A stretch of 64,000 nucleotides of DNA from Druceiella hillmani (lineage: Eukaryota > Arthropoda > Insecta > Lepidoptera > Hepialidae). Both the position numbers and the translations under genes were made by a program. The stretch spans positions 23,615,501 through 23,679,500 of the forward strand of contig JAYKKI010000015.1 in NCBI GenBank assembly GCA_039881145.1, read 5' to 3'. Within the stretch, counting starts at the first letter, position 1; every line of letters begins with the position of its first letter. The notes under the pieces were generated by a model, which ran no database searches, was not told the DNA's origin, and saw only the letters and a list, made by a program, of their open reading frames with translations. This document shows, one piece after another, positions 49,921-62,270 of this stretch.

Positions 49921-50849
49921 TTATTGTAGACGGCTTAAAATAGCAGACCATCTATTTGAATTAATCAAACCTCAACTCTTTCGATTAACAGGCGCTGGAG
50001 AGATATGGGTCAATTTCAACGATATACATATTACTATGACTATCCTTAAAATTCAATGCCAATTTTTAGAAAATAAAATACATTGTTTAATCTGATATTT
50101 AATTTCTACTTATTTAAATTATGAAATTGACCTCAATACAATTGTACATTATGACCCTTTTGTGACTATTTTAAAAAGTGGTCTGTTATATACATATAAT
50201 ATATTTATTTGAAATTATAATATATTTATCTGAAATAGATAAAATCATCTTTCACAAGACGTCAGCAATTCCATTTTCCGGATTTAAATCTCTTTTATTA
50301 CCGATTGCTTCATTCAAAAATGTGGCCGACTGTATTGTTCATATTTATGTTACGAACATAATTTTTTTATGGAAGACTTGCCTAAAATATACTAACGTTC
50401 TACTAAATTATTCGCCTAAACTTATTGTGTTGTGGTTGAACGATTCACATAAAAAAAAATACTGAAAGTCGATAAAAATCTGATCTACCTTTTCAGTTTT
50501 TTTACAGTGATAATTTTAAACTAAAGTATTTTGATTTGAAGAATTTTAGAAAGGTAATGTTATATCTACTTTAAAAAATTACCAAAATTAATGTCAGTAT
50601 CTGTTAAATATGTACACTATACACAAGTTTATAGTGGTCCACTATACAACAAAAATAAATTCGTGCAGTTTACTCTTATTATCCAGGTATTATTCTAAAA
50701 AAAAATGTCAAAATAATGAAAATGCTTGATTAGTATAAAATTTTAAAACCAAAACAAATAAAGATCACAATAAATTTTAATTTCCTATTACAACATTTGC
50801 AAAGATAAGACATAGATACCTCAGGAAAGCCATCTCAAGTATTTATGTT
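49921..50849. other. No recognisable gene
   Basis: The 95-codon frame 50178-50465 (+) is hydrophobic and Ile-rich and has no recognised domain. I treat it as chance. Confidence 0.45.
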
Positions 50850-51070
50850 AATTAAAGTGCGTCCCTTCCGGGCGCGCAAAACCTACTAAAATACAATAAA
50901 CGATCAAAGTAATATACGATGGACTATTAACTTGACTATCTATGGTAATTGCGGTCGCAGAAGAGCTTTTAAGGGAACATTAATCCTACCCTATTATTTT
51001 ATTGTTATTACATTCAATTATCCTTTGATAGCTTGCAAAGCAGAATTTTTTTCACATTAGTTAGTATCGA
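50850..51070 (-). repeat. Repeat A fragment
   Basis: 'cgatcaaagtaatatacgat', 'ctatctatggtaattg' and 'gggaacattaatcctaccc' follow the order of repeat A copy 2 at 34397-34490. Confidence 0.6.
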
Positions 51071-53556
51071 CGTAATTTAAAATTTGCCTGACATTGTTAA
51101 TGTGGTAGATTTACCCGTATTTTCTAATATTACTTTTGATTCTAACCTACAAATACAACCAAATCCTTCATAAATTGCAATTTCAAGAGCTTTTGATCTG
51201 ATTCTTGGACTGACACTCTTTCAGAATGAAATTTGTAGGTAGAAAAATTGATCATCATTTTCACTGTAAACTTGTCACGAAGCTGAATGACATAGCCCTG
51301 CAGGGAACAAGCAATCCTCGATATGGAATTGTAAAAATACTGTACATATTACTGTACAATGTTGAAGGTTAATTTACAGTTATAAATATTTAATTTTAAT
51401 TTATTTCTAGATAAGTAAATTGTACATAACAGTGAAGTTTTTTCGCTTTTTTAGTCAATGTTCTAAATCTATGTTCTAAACAAAACACAGTATCAAAAGA
51501 AAATGAAGCATTCGACGGTTATTTATTTTAATGCTGAGAATAATAAAAAAAACCTGTTTCAATCTAAATAAAGGAAGATTTTGATACGTTGCTTTAAATG
51601 GTGCATATTTTGTATAAATAAAATCAAGACGACATACATAGCATTTTATTCTTCATAAAGTGCTATGAGTATTTTTGCAAAAATATAAAAAGAGCATTTA
51701 ACGGAAAGCATTCCTGATATTAAAACAAGTATCTGAATTTAATTTATCTATAAACCTATTCTAAGCTTAACTTAAAATTATGTACTTTGCGGTAAAGCTC
51801 TCGACATTTTAGAAAACTGTAGCGAAAAATGCCACTTGGATTTTATAAAGTTTACGTTACTGCCTTTAGTTTTAAAGTTAATATTAAATTTTGCTTTCCG
51901 AAAAATGGAAACAAAATAACAAACAAACTTTCAGGAACGTCAACAGTTTTGAGATATGAAATATACATACAAAGAATAGTAATAAATGTATTATTCAAAT
52001 ATGTTTATTTACAATGATCGTTGTCATATATTACCATTATTAAACATACTTAGCCTATTGGCAAACTATTTCAAGAATTCTAAAAGAACATTAATAACCA
52101 CAAGGTGATTTGCACGCTCACCATTTTTTCGCTGAGTGATCTGCCTAATTTGTCTTTTGCAAACTGTTATAATAATTGCATAGAAATGCACACATTTATA
52201 TTGGTTGCCTTATTAAATTACCCTTTGAGTTGAATAGAATGTGATAGAGACAGAGAGAAACGTGAACCAAATTATCAAGGAGCTTCTTTGTATAATTGAT
52301 CGCGACACGAAAGTCCCACTTTATTTGATTTAATCTGCCTCCGAAATTAATTTCATTACTCGTGCTTTAAATTTCAAACTTGTTATCATTTGCCTTATCG
52401 TTCGGGTGCAGTAAGATTTATAAATTATAATTAACATAATTATTCACAGTAAAATCAACGTTACAATTGTACAAAATATGAAACGAAATTTGTTTTTTGT
52501 TATTAGTACAGATCCAGATGGGAAAATATACAAAGTATGGATAAAAGTTTATATCCAAATTTCGGTCATTTTTATTTCGTAAGGAAAGCTAAATGAGGTC
52601 TACGTGGTTAATGATATTTTTATATTTGACTAGCGCTGAAGGCATAAATTTCAGATATTTGTGTATTTTTTCTATCTGTGCACATTTGCATTGATAATTT
52701 GAATGACATTAGTAACTCCCAGACATATTTAAATTTCACTTGATATCCCGTTGTGTAACTAAATGCTTATATTTCTTTTTATTTTGGAATCTGTGAACTC
52801 CTTTCGTCTCTCCGACTAAAGATTTAAAGACCTGTGAAAAAACGGCTAAATATAACATTTGATGTATTGGTGTTTTTTGTGTTCAAAACTATTCGTATAA
52901 TTTTTAATGGATTGTGTGTTTTTCAGAATTGATTTGTATTCATAGCTTCTATATCGTGGTCAGAGTTTTCAAAATCTTACAAATATTAAAATTCTCTGTT
53001 GCACTGAATTTTTTAATAATTAATAAAGTAATAAATATTGAATATGAATGTCACTGTACGGCACGTAGACTTAAAAACGATTTGCTTGCTAATAACCAAC
53101 AGATGCATACAAATTAGCTACAATACTCATTGCTTCAATAAAGGTAAATAATAGTGGAGAATATTACATCCTCCACTTAACGCAAATTTTTTGTTTTAAA
53201 TTTGAAAAATGTGTGAGACTTTTACACACACCAAATACTTTTTTCAATGGTTGTATTACAGGAATATATGCCGATATATACGTGACTTTAATATCCGTCA
53301 TTTAAAATGTTGAGTTGCTAATGTATTTTGGAAGACATGAATAATTATTAATCTTTTTAGCCATAATGATTTCGGACAAATAACCAAGGAAAACCTTAAT
53401 GTTATCAAGTAGAAAAAGGTAGAACAGTAATTGAGCTATGGATTATATACCCTATGTCGTAGAAAATAAGGTTTGCACGAGAAGAGGTGACATTTATATA
53501 TAATTATTATGATGCTAATATTTCAAAACAAAGGTTGTGACAAAATTATAAGGGCG
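51071..53556. other. No recognisable gene
   Basis: Frames 51829-52017 (+) and 52914-53117 (+) show no motif. No repeat copies were noticed. Confidence 0.5.
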
Positions 53557-53605
53557 GTGACTGTAACGCTTTAATATTGTTTTTATACTAAAGCATTACA
53601 GTCAC
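53557..53605. repeat. 17-bp hairpin with one mismatch
   Basis: 53557-53573 pairs with 53589-53605 around a 15-nt AT-rich loop; one C/A mismatch interrupts the stem. Confidence 0.85.
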
Positions 53606-55133
53606 GATCCTTTTTACATTTTTAAACCAGTTCGCTCGGTCTTCCGCCTGAGTGAAAAATCAGATTTTCAAAGCATACTGGGACATTTTACCAAATAAAT
53701 ATTAGATTTTAATCTGCACCTTACAATATTCTTAGTGAAAGTTTATAAAAAATCACAGATGTCCTAAATATTAATTAAACCCGTGAAAAAATGGACAAAC
53801 AGACTAAGAGCTTTTTAGGCCATATTTAAAGGGTTTGCCCAACGTTAACTTGAACTCCGTTAGTCCGTAAGAGTCTCGTTAAAAAAACAACAATTTTGAG
53901 TGATATTTAAACAAAGGACAAAGTAAATAGACAAAAATGCGTTTTAAGATCCAAGTACCCCTTAAGTCCATACTCTTCTTATTATTTTCAAAAATACTTC
54001 GTTACATTCATAAGGAGAAAGATAAGAAACTCTTTTCTGTTGCATCCAGTGATTTATATAAAACGTGAAATATGGCTATATCGGTATTGATATAATCGAA
54101 GGTATTTCGGTTTTGTTTCATGTACATCTCCGAACTGACTAAGATAAGCCATTAATAGAGCTCTATACGATACTGATGTATTTGCCAAAACAAAACGGGA
54201 TTAAGAGCAGGGGGGTTCGTGTAAAATTCATAATATAAACCTTAAATAAATAATGTAAATTATATATAAAAAATAATATAATTAATAATATAAACTTTTA
54301 ATGATAACCTGTTTTACAATTTTACATATTAAAATAACTTTTTCAGAATTGTCTTCATGATAGAACACTTTCCAAATTAATATCAGATGTAAACAGAGTA
54401 TCACATTAATACATTTTAAGATCACAATCCTAACAAAAAATTAATTTTCGATAGAAATTCCCTTACGTTGTGTTATATTTCTTTTAAATATAATCATTGA
54501 AAGACGTAGTAGCCAGATACAAATTTTTGCCTAATACCACTTTTCGATAGAATTTTGATAAAATTAAATTTGAATATCCGTATATCTGGTCGATAATTCA
54601 AATAAAAATTCCGATAATGCAAATGAAAAGCCACAGTTGTAAAAATGTTAGAACGATATTTATATAATGAACACGCCGACGTTAATGTCACTATTTCGTG
54701 TCTATTTTTTTACCCTTTTTAACATTTAAAAAAAGCCGAAAATCTGACACTTTACACCCAAAACATTTATTTTTTATCTGTTTTGGTTTATTCCACTTTG
54801 ATACAGAAAATATAATTCGGGTTAAAAAAAATCACACATTTTAGGCGAACCAGCTGTTGACATTGGGCAACCATTGGGCCGTAATAAAGCCAATAATAAA
54901 ACTACGTTATGAAACCGAATAATGTCCTAATAGATATATATTATGAAACCGAATTGTACCATAATTAAACGAATAAACGAAAAGATGTTAGTTTTTGGTT
55001 TTTGACGTCATTGATACGCGTAACTCAAGGGGCATAATTTGGGAACTTTACTTTTGTTAAAAGGTTTAGAGTACTATAAATCTATGAAGATTTTATTTTG
55101 CTTCAACAGGTGATTTTCATTCACAAATAAAGT
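53606..55133. other. No recognisable gene
   Basis: The motif 'ttatgaaaccgaat' occurs twice near 54907 and 54941. The frame 54494-54691 (-) has no motif. Confidence 0.5.
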
Positions 55134-55191
55134 ATTTTCTACGAAATTTTGAGTCACCCTGAATAAGGTGACTCAAAATTTCGTAGAAAAT
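55134..55191. repeat. Perfect 25-bp inverted repeat, 8-nt loop
   Basis: 55134-55158 is exactly complementary to 55167-55191. The inner stem has the sequence GAGTCACC/GGTGACTC and the loop is 'ctgaataa'. Confidence 0.95.
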
Positions 55192-55604
55192 GCAGAGAAA
55201 TCCCAATTTTTTGTAAATAATCTAACAAAGTGGCTTCGTCTTTGTAAAAGATTTGCGTAGTGATTTCATATGCAATCAAATATAGGAGATGTTGGAAAAA
55301 TTAGTAGTCTACAATTTAAATTCTCAAACTGAGTTTATAATTTTTATAGCAAATAGATAAAATGATACGCTGTCGTCTAAATTTATATTCGTGACACCAA
55401 TTTGAACCCATTTTTCTTGAATTTAAGGGAGCGAATCCAAGCAAAAAAAAATTTTAATCGATTTGTGATATGATGTGATTCACTACAACAATTATTTGCA
55501 TTTAATTTTCTAAAGTCCCCTTATTAAATAAATTCTGTAATTCTCACAGTAATTTTTTTTAATTTTGAAAGTTATGTAAATGTTTAACCTAATATAATTT
55601 AATG
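55192..55604. other. No recognisable content
   Basis: AT-rich, nothing assigned. Confidence 0.5.
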
Positions 55605-55662
55605 TCCACAATTAATGAAACTACGTGATGTAGTATTATTTCTACTTTCTTTAATTTCTTTA

Positions 55663-55703
55663 CCACGACCCAGGTTTCGTTGTATTACAACATCTTTAGG
55701 TGG
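55663..55703 (-). ncRNA. Hammerhead-like motif with mutated core
   Basis: Same layout as the other copies, but the core reads CTAAAGA. The invariant G5 is replaced by A, which is expected to abolish cleavage. Confidence 0.5.
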
Positions 55704-56250
55704 GATATTAGCAAAGATTAACTCTTAGGAATAACCAACAGCATTTATATGGTTCAAACACAATCGGTAATATATTTATACAAAAGCAAGGGTTTTTGAA
55801 AGTAATGACCAGGTAATACACTAATTCTACATATCTCCGGTTTTGTGTATTCATATATTTATTTATTTATTTCTTTTAATTTTTTGTTTTTAATATATAT
55901 ATACTTATATTTATATGTAGAATACGTGTATTACCTTGTCCTTACTTTCAAATATCCTTGGTTTTGTATAAATATATTACCGATAATAACTTCCATTTAA
56001 TTCTATTACATACACCGTAAAGTTTGCATTGTATAACCTCATATAATAACAACAATTGAATTTATTACCCTCACTAAAATACTGGTATATTGTATAACTC
56101 TCGGTAATATAATAAAACCTACACTGCGCCCCTGCAATAAACTCACTAACATAAGCAATGGGAATATCCGCACAAACCAGGCTTCCGCTATTGTGTTTGA
56201 AACATATAAATGCTGTTGTTTGTTCCTAAGATTTAATCTTTGCTAATATC

Positions 56251-56291
56251 CCACCTGAAGATGTTGTAATACAACGAAACCTAGGTCGTGG
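56251..56291 (+). ncRNA. Hammerhead-ribozyme-like motif
   Basis: CCAC (56251-56254), CTGAAGA (56255-56261), extra T, GTTGT/ACAAC stem, GAAA (56276-56279), short stem III, triplet GTC ending at 56287, and GTGG (56288-56291). All invariant positions are intact; this is the cleanest copy. Confidence 0.6.
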
Positions 56292-56400
56292 TAAAGAAAT
56301 TAAAGGAAGTAGAAATAATACTACATCACGTAGTTTCATTTAATTGTGAATAATGAATTTCTACAAAATTAACGCCAAATATATTCAATAATTTAAGGTA

Positions 56401-56744
56401 ATTCGTTTTTCTTCTTAAGTAAATGTCTTTTATGAAGTGTTCATAACAATCTTCGTGGCACGATATTGTGGCATCGGATTAATGAAAGGTTTTATTAAAA
56501 ATAATAAATTCAAGGTTTTGAGAGAACAACAATTTTAACTTACAAAACGCATTTAGTCACATAATTATTTCTGATTCGTGTTCGGAATTTATAACACAAC
56601 AACCTGTTACTTTTAGACTATCATTAATATCTTCATTAGAGTAAGGATACACACATAAGTTTGCTAGACTACACCAATAACGTTTCTATTTTTTCAAAAC
56701 TAAACTTTCTTCTTGGTCGGTTACGATATTCTCTAGAAATATTG

Positions 56745-56745
<1 letters not shown>
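56401..56745. other. No recognisable content
   Basis: AT-rich; may hold decayed Penelope-like internal sequence beyond 56400, but I cannot support that. Confidence 0.4.

Positions 56746-56808
<63 letters not shown>
56746..56808. repeat. (AC)n(AT)n microsatellite
   Basis: About 30 bases of AC followed by about 30 bases of AT. Confidence 0.95.
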
Positions 56809-58510
<1,702 letters not shown>

Positions 58511-59169
58511 CTTTAAGATCTTTCTTGATTGTTAAATTAGTTTGTATCCTGTGTTCGTGAGTAATATATTAATGACAATATCCATTTTATTTTAATAAAT
58601 TATAGGATTTCTTTAATAAATGTGTGGTGAGGGTGATATCTTGTTTATTCGGTATAGTTTTTGGTATGTCAAAAATGGTAAAGAAATGGATTAAATATCC
58701 CAGATTTGATCAGGTGTGGTAATGGCAATGAGATATGCGATAATATATTAAATCAACAATTTATATATTCTGGCATCGAGCAATGAACTCGCTATAATAT
58801 GAACTGAACAGGTCAAGTGGGCGAGCAATGTGGTGGTAATTAGGATCCTTGCTCGGTTCCTTTGTACCTTTGTTACAAGTCTACTTCCATTAGCGTAATT
58901 GACAGACATTGTCCGATCTAAGGTTCTATATCAGATCGCATATTTTTTTCAGCAATATGGTTCTATAATCATTGATTATATCATTGTAGATATTTAAATA
59001 TTTGACAATTGGGAGAAATATTTTGTCGATTGACATATCAGCATTTTAAAATAAGTAAATCAATAAATTTTATAATTGGTGTTTACTCTTTAAGAACCAA
59101 TTTTCATATATAGCGCCCAGTATAAAGTTTTTTTGTGGAGCAAAATCAGAATTTCAGAGCGTTTAAAAA
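58511..59169. other. No recognisable gene
   Basis: AT-rich unique sequence, nothing assigned. Confidence 0.5.
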
Positions 59170-59670
59170 ATGTACAGTTTGTAAGTTTGGATATAGGAGA
59201 TAATCTCCAAAACTACTCGTCAGATTTCAAAAACATTTTCACCAATATTTATAAAAGAACTTCAGAATGAACATATTTTGTATATTATACCGTTAAAAAA
59301 AACCCGTATCATGAAAAAGTTAAATTTTGTAAATTTCGATGTCGGAGGTAACCTCCGAAATCACTTATCCGATTTCAAAAATTCTTGCACCTATAAAAAG
59401 GACCTTTAGGACCGACATGGCTTGTACGTTATCATCTCTAAAAAATTGTCATGTATTATAAAAAGTTAAATTTTGTAAGCTTGAATGAAAAATGTAATCA
59501 AACTACTACTCGGATGATATAAAAATTCTTTCACTAATATTTGGAAAGGACTTTTAGGATAGACACAGGTTGTATATTATTTCATTAAAAACATTGATAT
59601 ATTATAAAAAAGTTAAATTTTAATGTATCAGTAAAATTTGGATGTAGCAGGTAATTTACAAAAATACTCT
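59170..59670. repeat. Tandem repeat, about 146-bp unit, 3-4 copies
   Basis: Units are marked by 'aaaagttaaattttgtaa' (ends near 59184, 59332, 59478 and, diverged, 59620). Each is followed by a 'ggaggtaacctcc'-like palindrome, then 'ccgatttcaaaaattctt' and 'aaaggac.tttaggat.gaca'. Divergence increases along the array. The frame 59585-59767 (-) is not supported. Confidence 0.8.
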
Positions 59671-60419
59671 TGAGTTTATATTGAGGTTTACGTATATACT
59701 TGAGGCAAAATATAAAAAAATTTGGTTCCGTCATAATTAAAAAATAATATTTTACAATGGATACCAAATTCCAACAGATTGTACTGAAGGTACATGTGTG
59801 ATAGTATTATGTATTTACAAATGATCACCATAGGAACTTAAGTCTAAAGAAACAAACGATTCATTATAATTACGCATAAATGACTAAGCGCAACATACTA
59901 GCAAAGAAGAGAAGATGAGTTTATTTTTGAAATCCTGAAATTAAAAATGTTATTCGTTTTGAGAATGCAATGGAACATCAGGGAATGGAATGTCTCTAAG
60001 ACCATCAAACGCTTGATTCACTACTGACGGGATTGGATTGGGTCTGGAAATTTTGTTATCATAAAGATATTGAAGACAAATATTCTGTAATTTTGTATAA
60101 AACATTGAAATTATTTTAGGTCCTTAGGGCATTTTATGATTTAAATTTACGGTTTTTAGTTTACTTGGAATAGGTTTTACTTTTCATTAGTTATTAAATC
60201 GTTTTGATAATAAACTAATTTTCTTAAGAATCCATGCTTATTAGATTGCAGTAGCTGGTTAAATCTCTAGGCTTACGGCAACTTTATGGAAATTGATAAC
60301 GTGTGAGGGAGGTGTGGTGTTCTTGAAAATGTTATACTCATATTTTAATAAAAAAATCGTTTCATTTACAATAAAATCAGTATGTTATGCCATTTAAGAA
60401 AACATAACAAGGAAAAATA
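59671..60419. other. No recognisable gene
   Basis: AT-rich; nothing assigned. Confidence 0.5.
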
Positions 60420-60462
60420 ACTGTATATCTCAGGAATATCAAGTATTCCTGACATATACAGT
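60420..60462. repeat. 19-bp hairpin with one mismatch
   Basis: 60420-60438 pairs with 60444-60462 around the loop 'tcaag'. Confidence 0.9.
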
Positions 60463-60515
60463 AAACAAATTGGAGACAAAGTCTGTTGAGCTTTTTAATT
60501 TACGATTTTTATATT

Positions 60516-60560
60516 ATTCCCTCTTAATTCCCCGTTTATTACAGGGAATTTAGAGGGAAT
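60516..60560. repeat. 17-bp hairpin with one mismatch
   Basis: 60516-60532 pairs with 60544-60560 around an 11-nt loop. A partial extra copy of the right arm ('aatttagagggtaat') follows at 60580-60594. Confidence 0.85.
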
Positions 60561-61465
60561 AAGACGGGAGGGGACGTAATTTAGAGGGTAATAACCATAT
60601 GTTATACAATAAGGAAAACGGTATATTTAATTAAATTCACCAAAACAAAGCACAAAATAGGAGACAAGATAATCAACTTGCGATATATATATATAAATGC
60701 AGGTGGACCTTTCATCAGAAGCGAGATAAATGAATTAAATTATAATTATCTTCGCGAAAATTGCTAATGCGGTACTCGTATTTTGCTTGAACACGTTATT
60801 TATGAATTCATGGAAAATATTGCGATTAAATGTGTTTACTTGAGCCGTAATGTTTTAAAGTTAAATTATTATGTTAATATGAAATTATAACAATGACTAC
60901 CAGGTGTACTGGACCATTAAATTATTAAATTTGGAATTGGAATCTGATTGGATGAAGGCGAAAATGCATTGTCCATACTAAAATTTTCGTTCACGTGCTA
61001 CTTAAAAATTATCACACAGTGTTCTTTAAACTTATTTTTTTATTTCAATTGTATATATACTTGCTAGAAATTATCCAGATATTACCACATTAAAATGATT
61101 TTTAACTGAAAGTTTATAAATAAATTACAATTTCTGTGACTTAAAATTCTATAGGTTGCACTTAGAAAAATAAATTATATTTCAGAAAAATTTACCATAT
61201 AAGTAAACATTATAAAATCCTATCCCATTAATAGAAGTGTTGGTGCCAATATCGTTCAGAGATATAATTAGTTTTTTTCAAAGCAATAACGAGTACAATG
61301 AAAATGTAAGATGTATGATAATATTCACTCAAATTAATTTCGTTCCATTAAATGGACAAAAAGGTAACAAATTTACTTGTCTGATGTATTACGTTCGAGT
61401 TTCAAATATTGATTCTAAGGAAAGCAATTTGGTTTCTTTCCCTAAAAATAGTGGGTTATAATTAT

Positions 61466-61468
<3 letters not shown>
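60561..61468. other. No recognisable gene
   Basis: The frame 61237-61461 (+, 74 codons) has no recognised domain. Confidence 0.45.
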
Positions 61469-61506
<38 letters not shown>

Positions 61507-61529
61507 TTTTTTTTTTTTTTTTTTTTTTT
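61469..61529. repeat. (TA)n microsatellite followed by a 23-base T tract
   Basis: About 35 bases of TA, then 'ttc' and 23 T residues. The minus-strand frame across it is an artefact. Confidence 0.95.
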
Positions 61530-62095
61530 CAGCTGAACTTTTCCACAATTTGGTACAGTAATGAATTTATTAATACACATATTTCACGATAGTATGGGCC
61601 TGAAATTATTAAATTTAGGAGAGAGCGAGTGTAGTGTAAAGAATTCCTTTTGGTCACTTGAGATTTCAAATGAACCTCCTCCATTGGAACGGGGGGAGAA
61701 GGACTCTTAAAATAATTTCAAAACAATTTCTTCAAAGGTATGTAAGTTTAGATATACTTCTGGAAATATTCATAGAAAACTCGTTCCCCAATATTTTTGA
61801 AACTTCTAAATTTAAAAAGCAGGCTTAATAGAAATTCACTCACAGGTTTATGTAAAACAGCAGCGATCATTCTAGATAAATCCGTTTTTGAGTGAGGGAA
61901 GATATTCTTCTTACACTCTTCAAAGATATATACTTACATGATGAAAGGTTGGTGAATAGTTTAATAAAAATTATTTGTACTCTCAAATATTGTCTTTGTA
62001 GCCCGAATTCTACTTGTGCTCAACAATTTTTTTTACTTTTTAATTTTTCGCTTGGCAGTAATTATATCATGAAAAATTATTTCAATATAACCTAC
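61530..62095. other. No recognisable gene
   Basis: The frame 61892-62101 (+) has no motif. Nothing else was seen. Confidence 0.5.
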
Positions 62096-62270
62096 CAATA
62101 AGCAACTTAAAGTCTCACTCAGATTTGCTGAATGCGATTACAATGGTAAAATTGAGTTAGATTTATATCCATTCAAAAATCCGCTTGTGATATAATGGTC
62201 ATTGATTGTAAAGTTAAAAGTCGATCGTTCATTAATTTGATAACGTGTTTTCACATCCCATTATACATAA
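62096..62270 (+). repeat. Repeat A fragment, strongly diverged
   Basis: 'gctgaatgcgattacaatgg', 'aatggtcattgattg' and 'tcgatcgttcattaatttga' follow the order of 7137-7270 in repeat A copy 1. Confidence 0.5.

Larger units (their letters stand above)
55605..56400. mobile_element. Penelope-like inverted pair with nested inverted repeats
   Basis: Two terminal units face each other: 55605-55720 (minus orientation) and 56232-56345 (plus). Inside, 55728-55765 pairs with 56188-56232, and 55766-55834 pairs with 55913-55982, which gives three nested stems. To the right of the plus unit, 56345-56400 repeats the sequence found left of the 28086 copy ('aattaacgccaaatatattc'). The element has no coding frame. 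The left ribozyme is mutated and the right one is intact. Confidence 0.65.
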
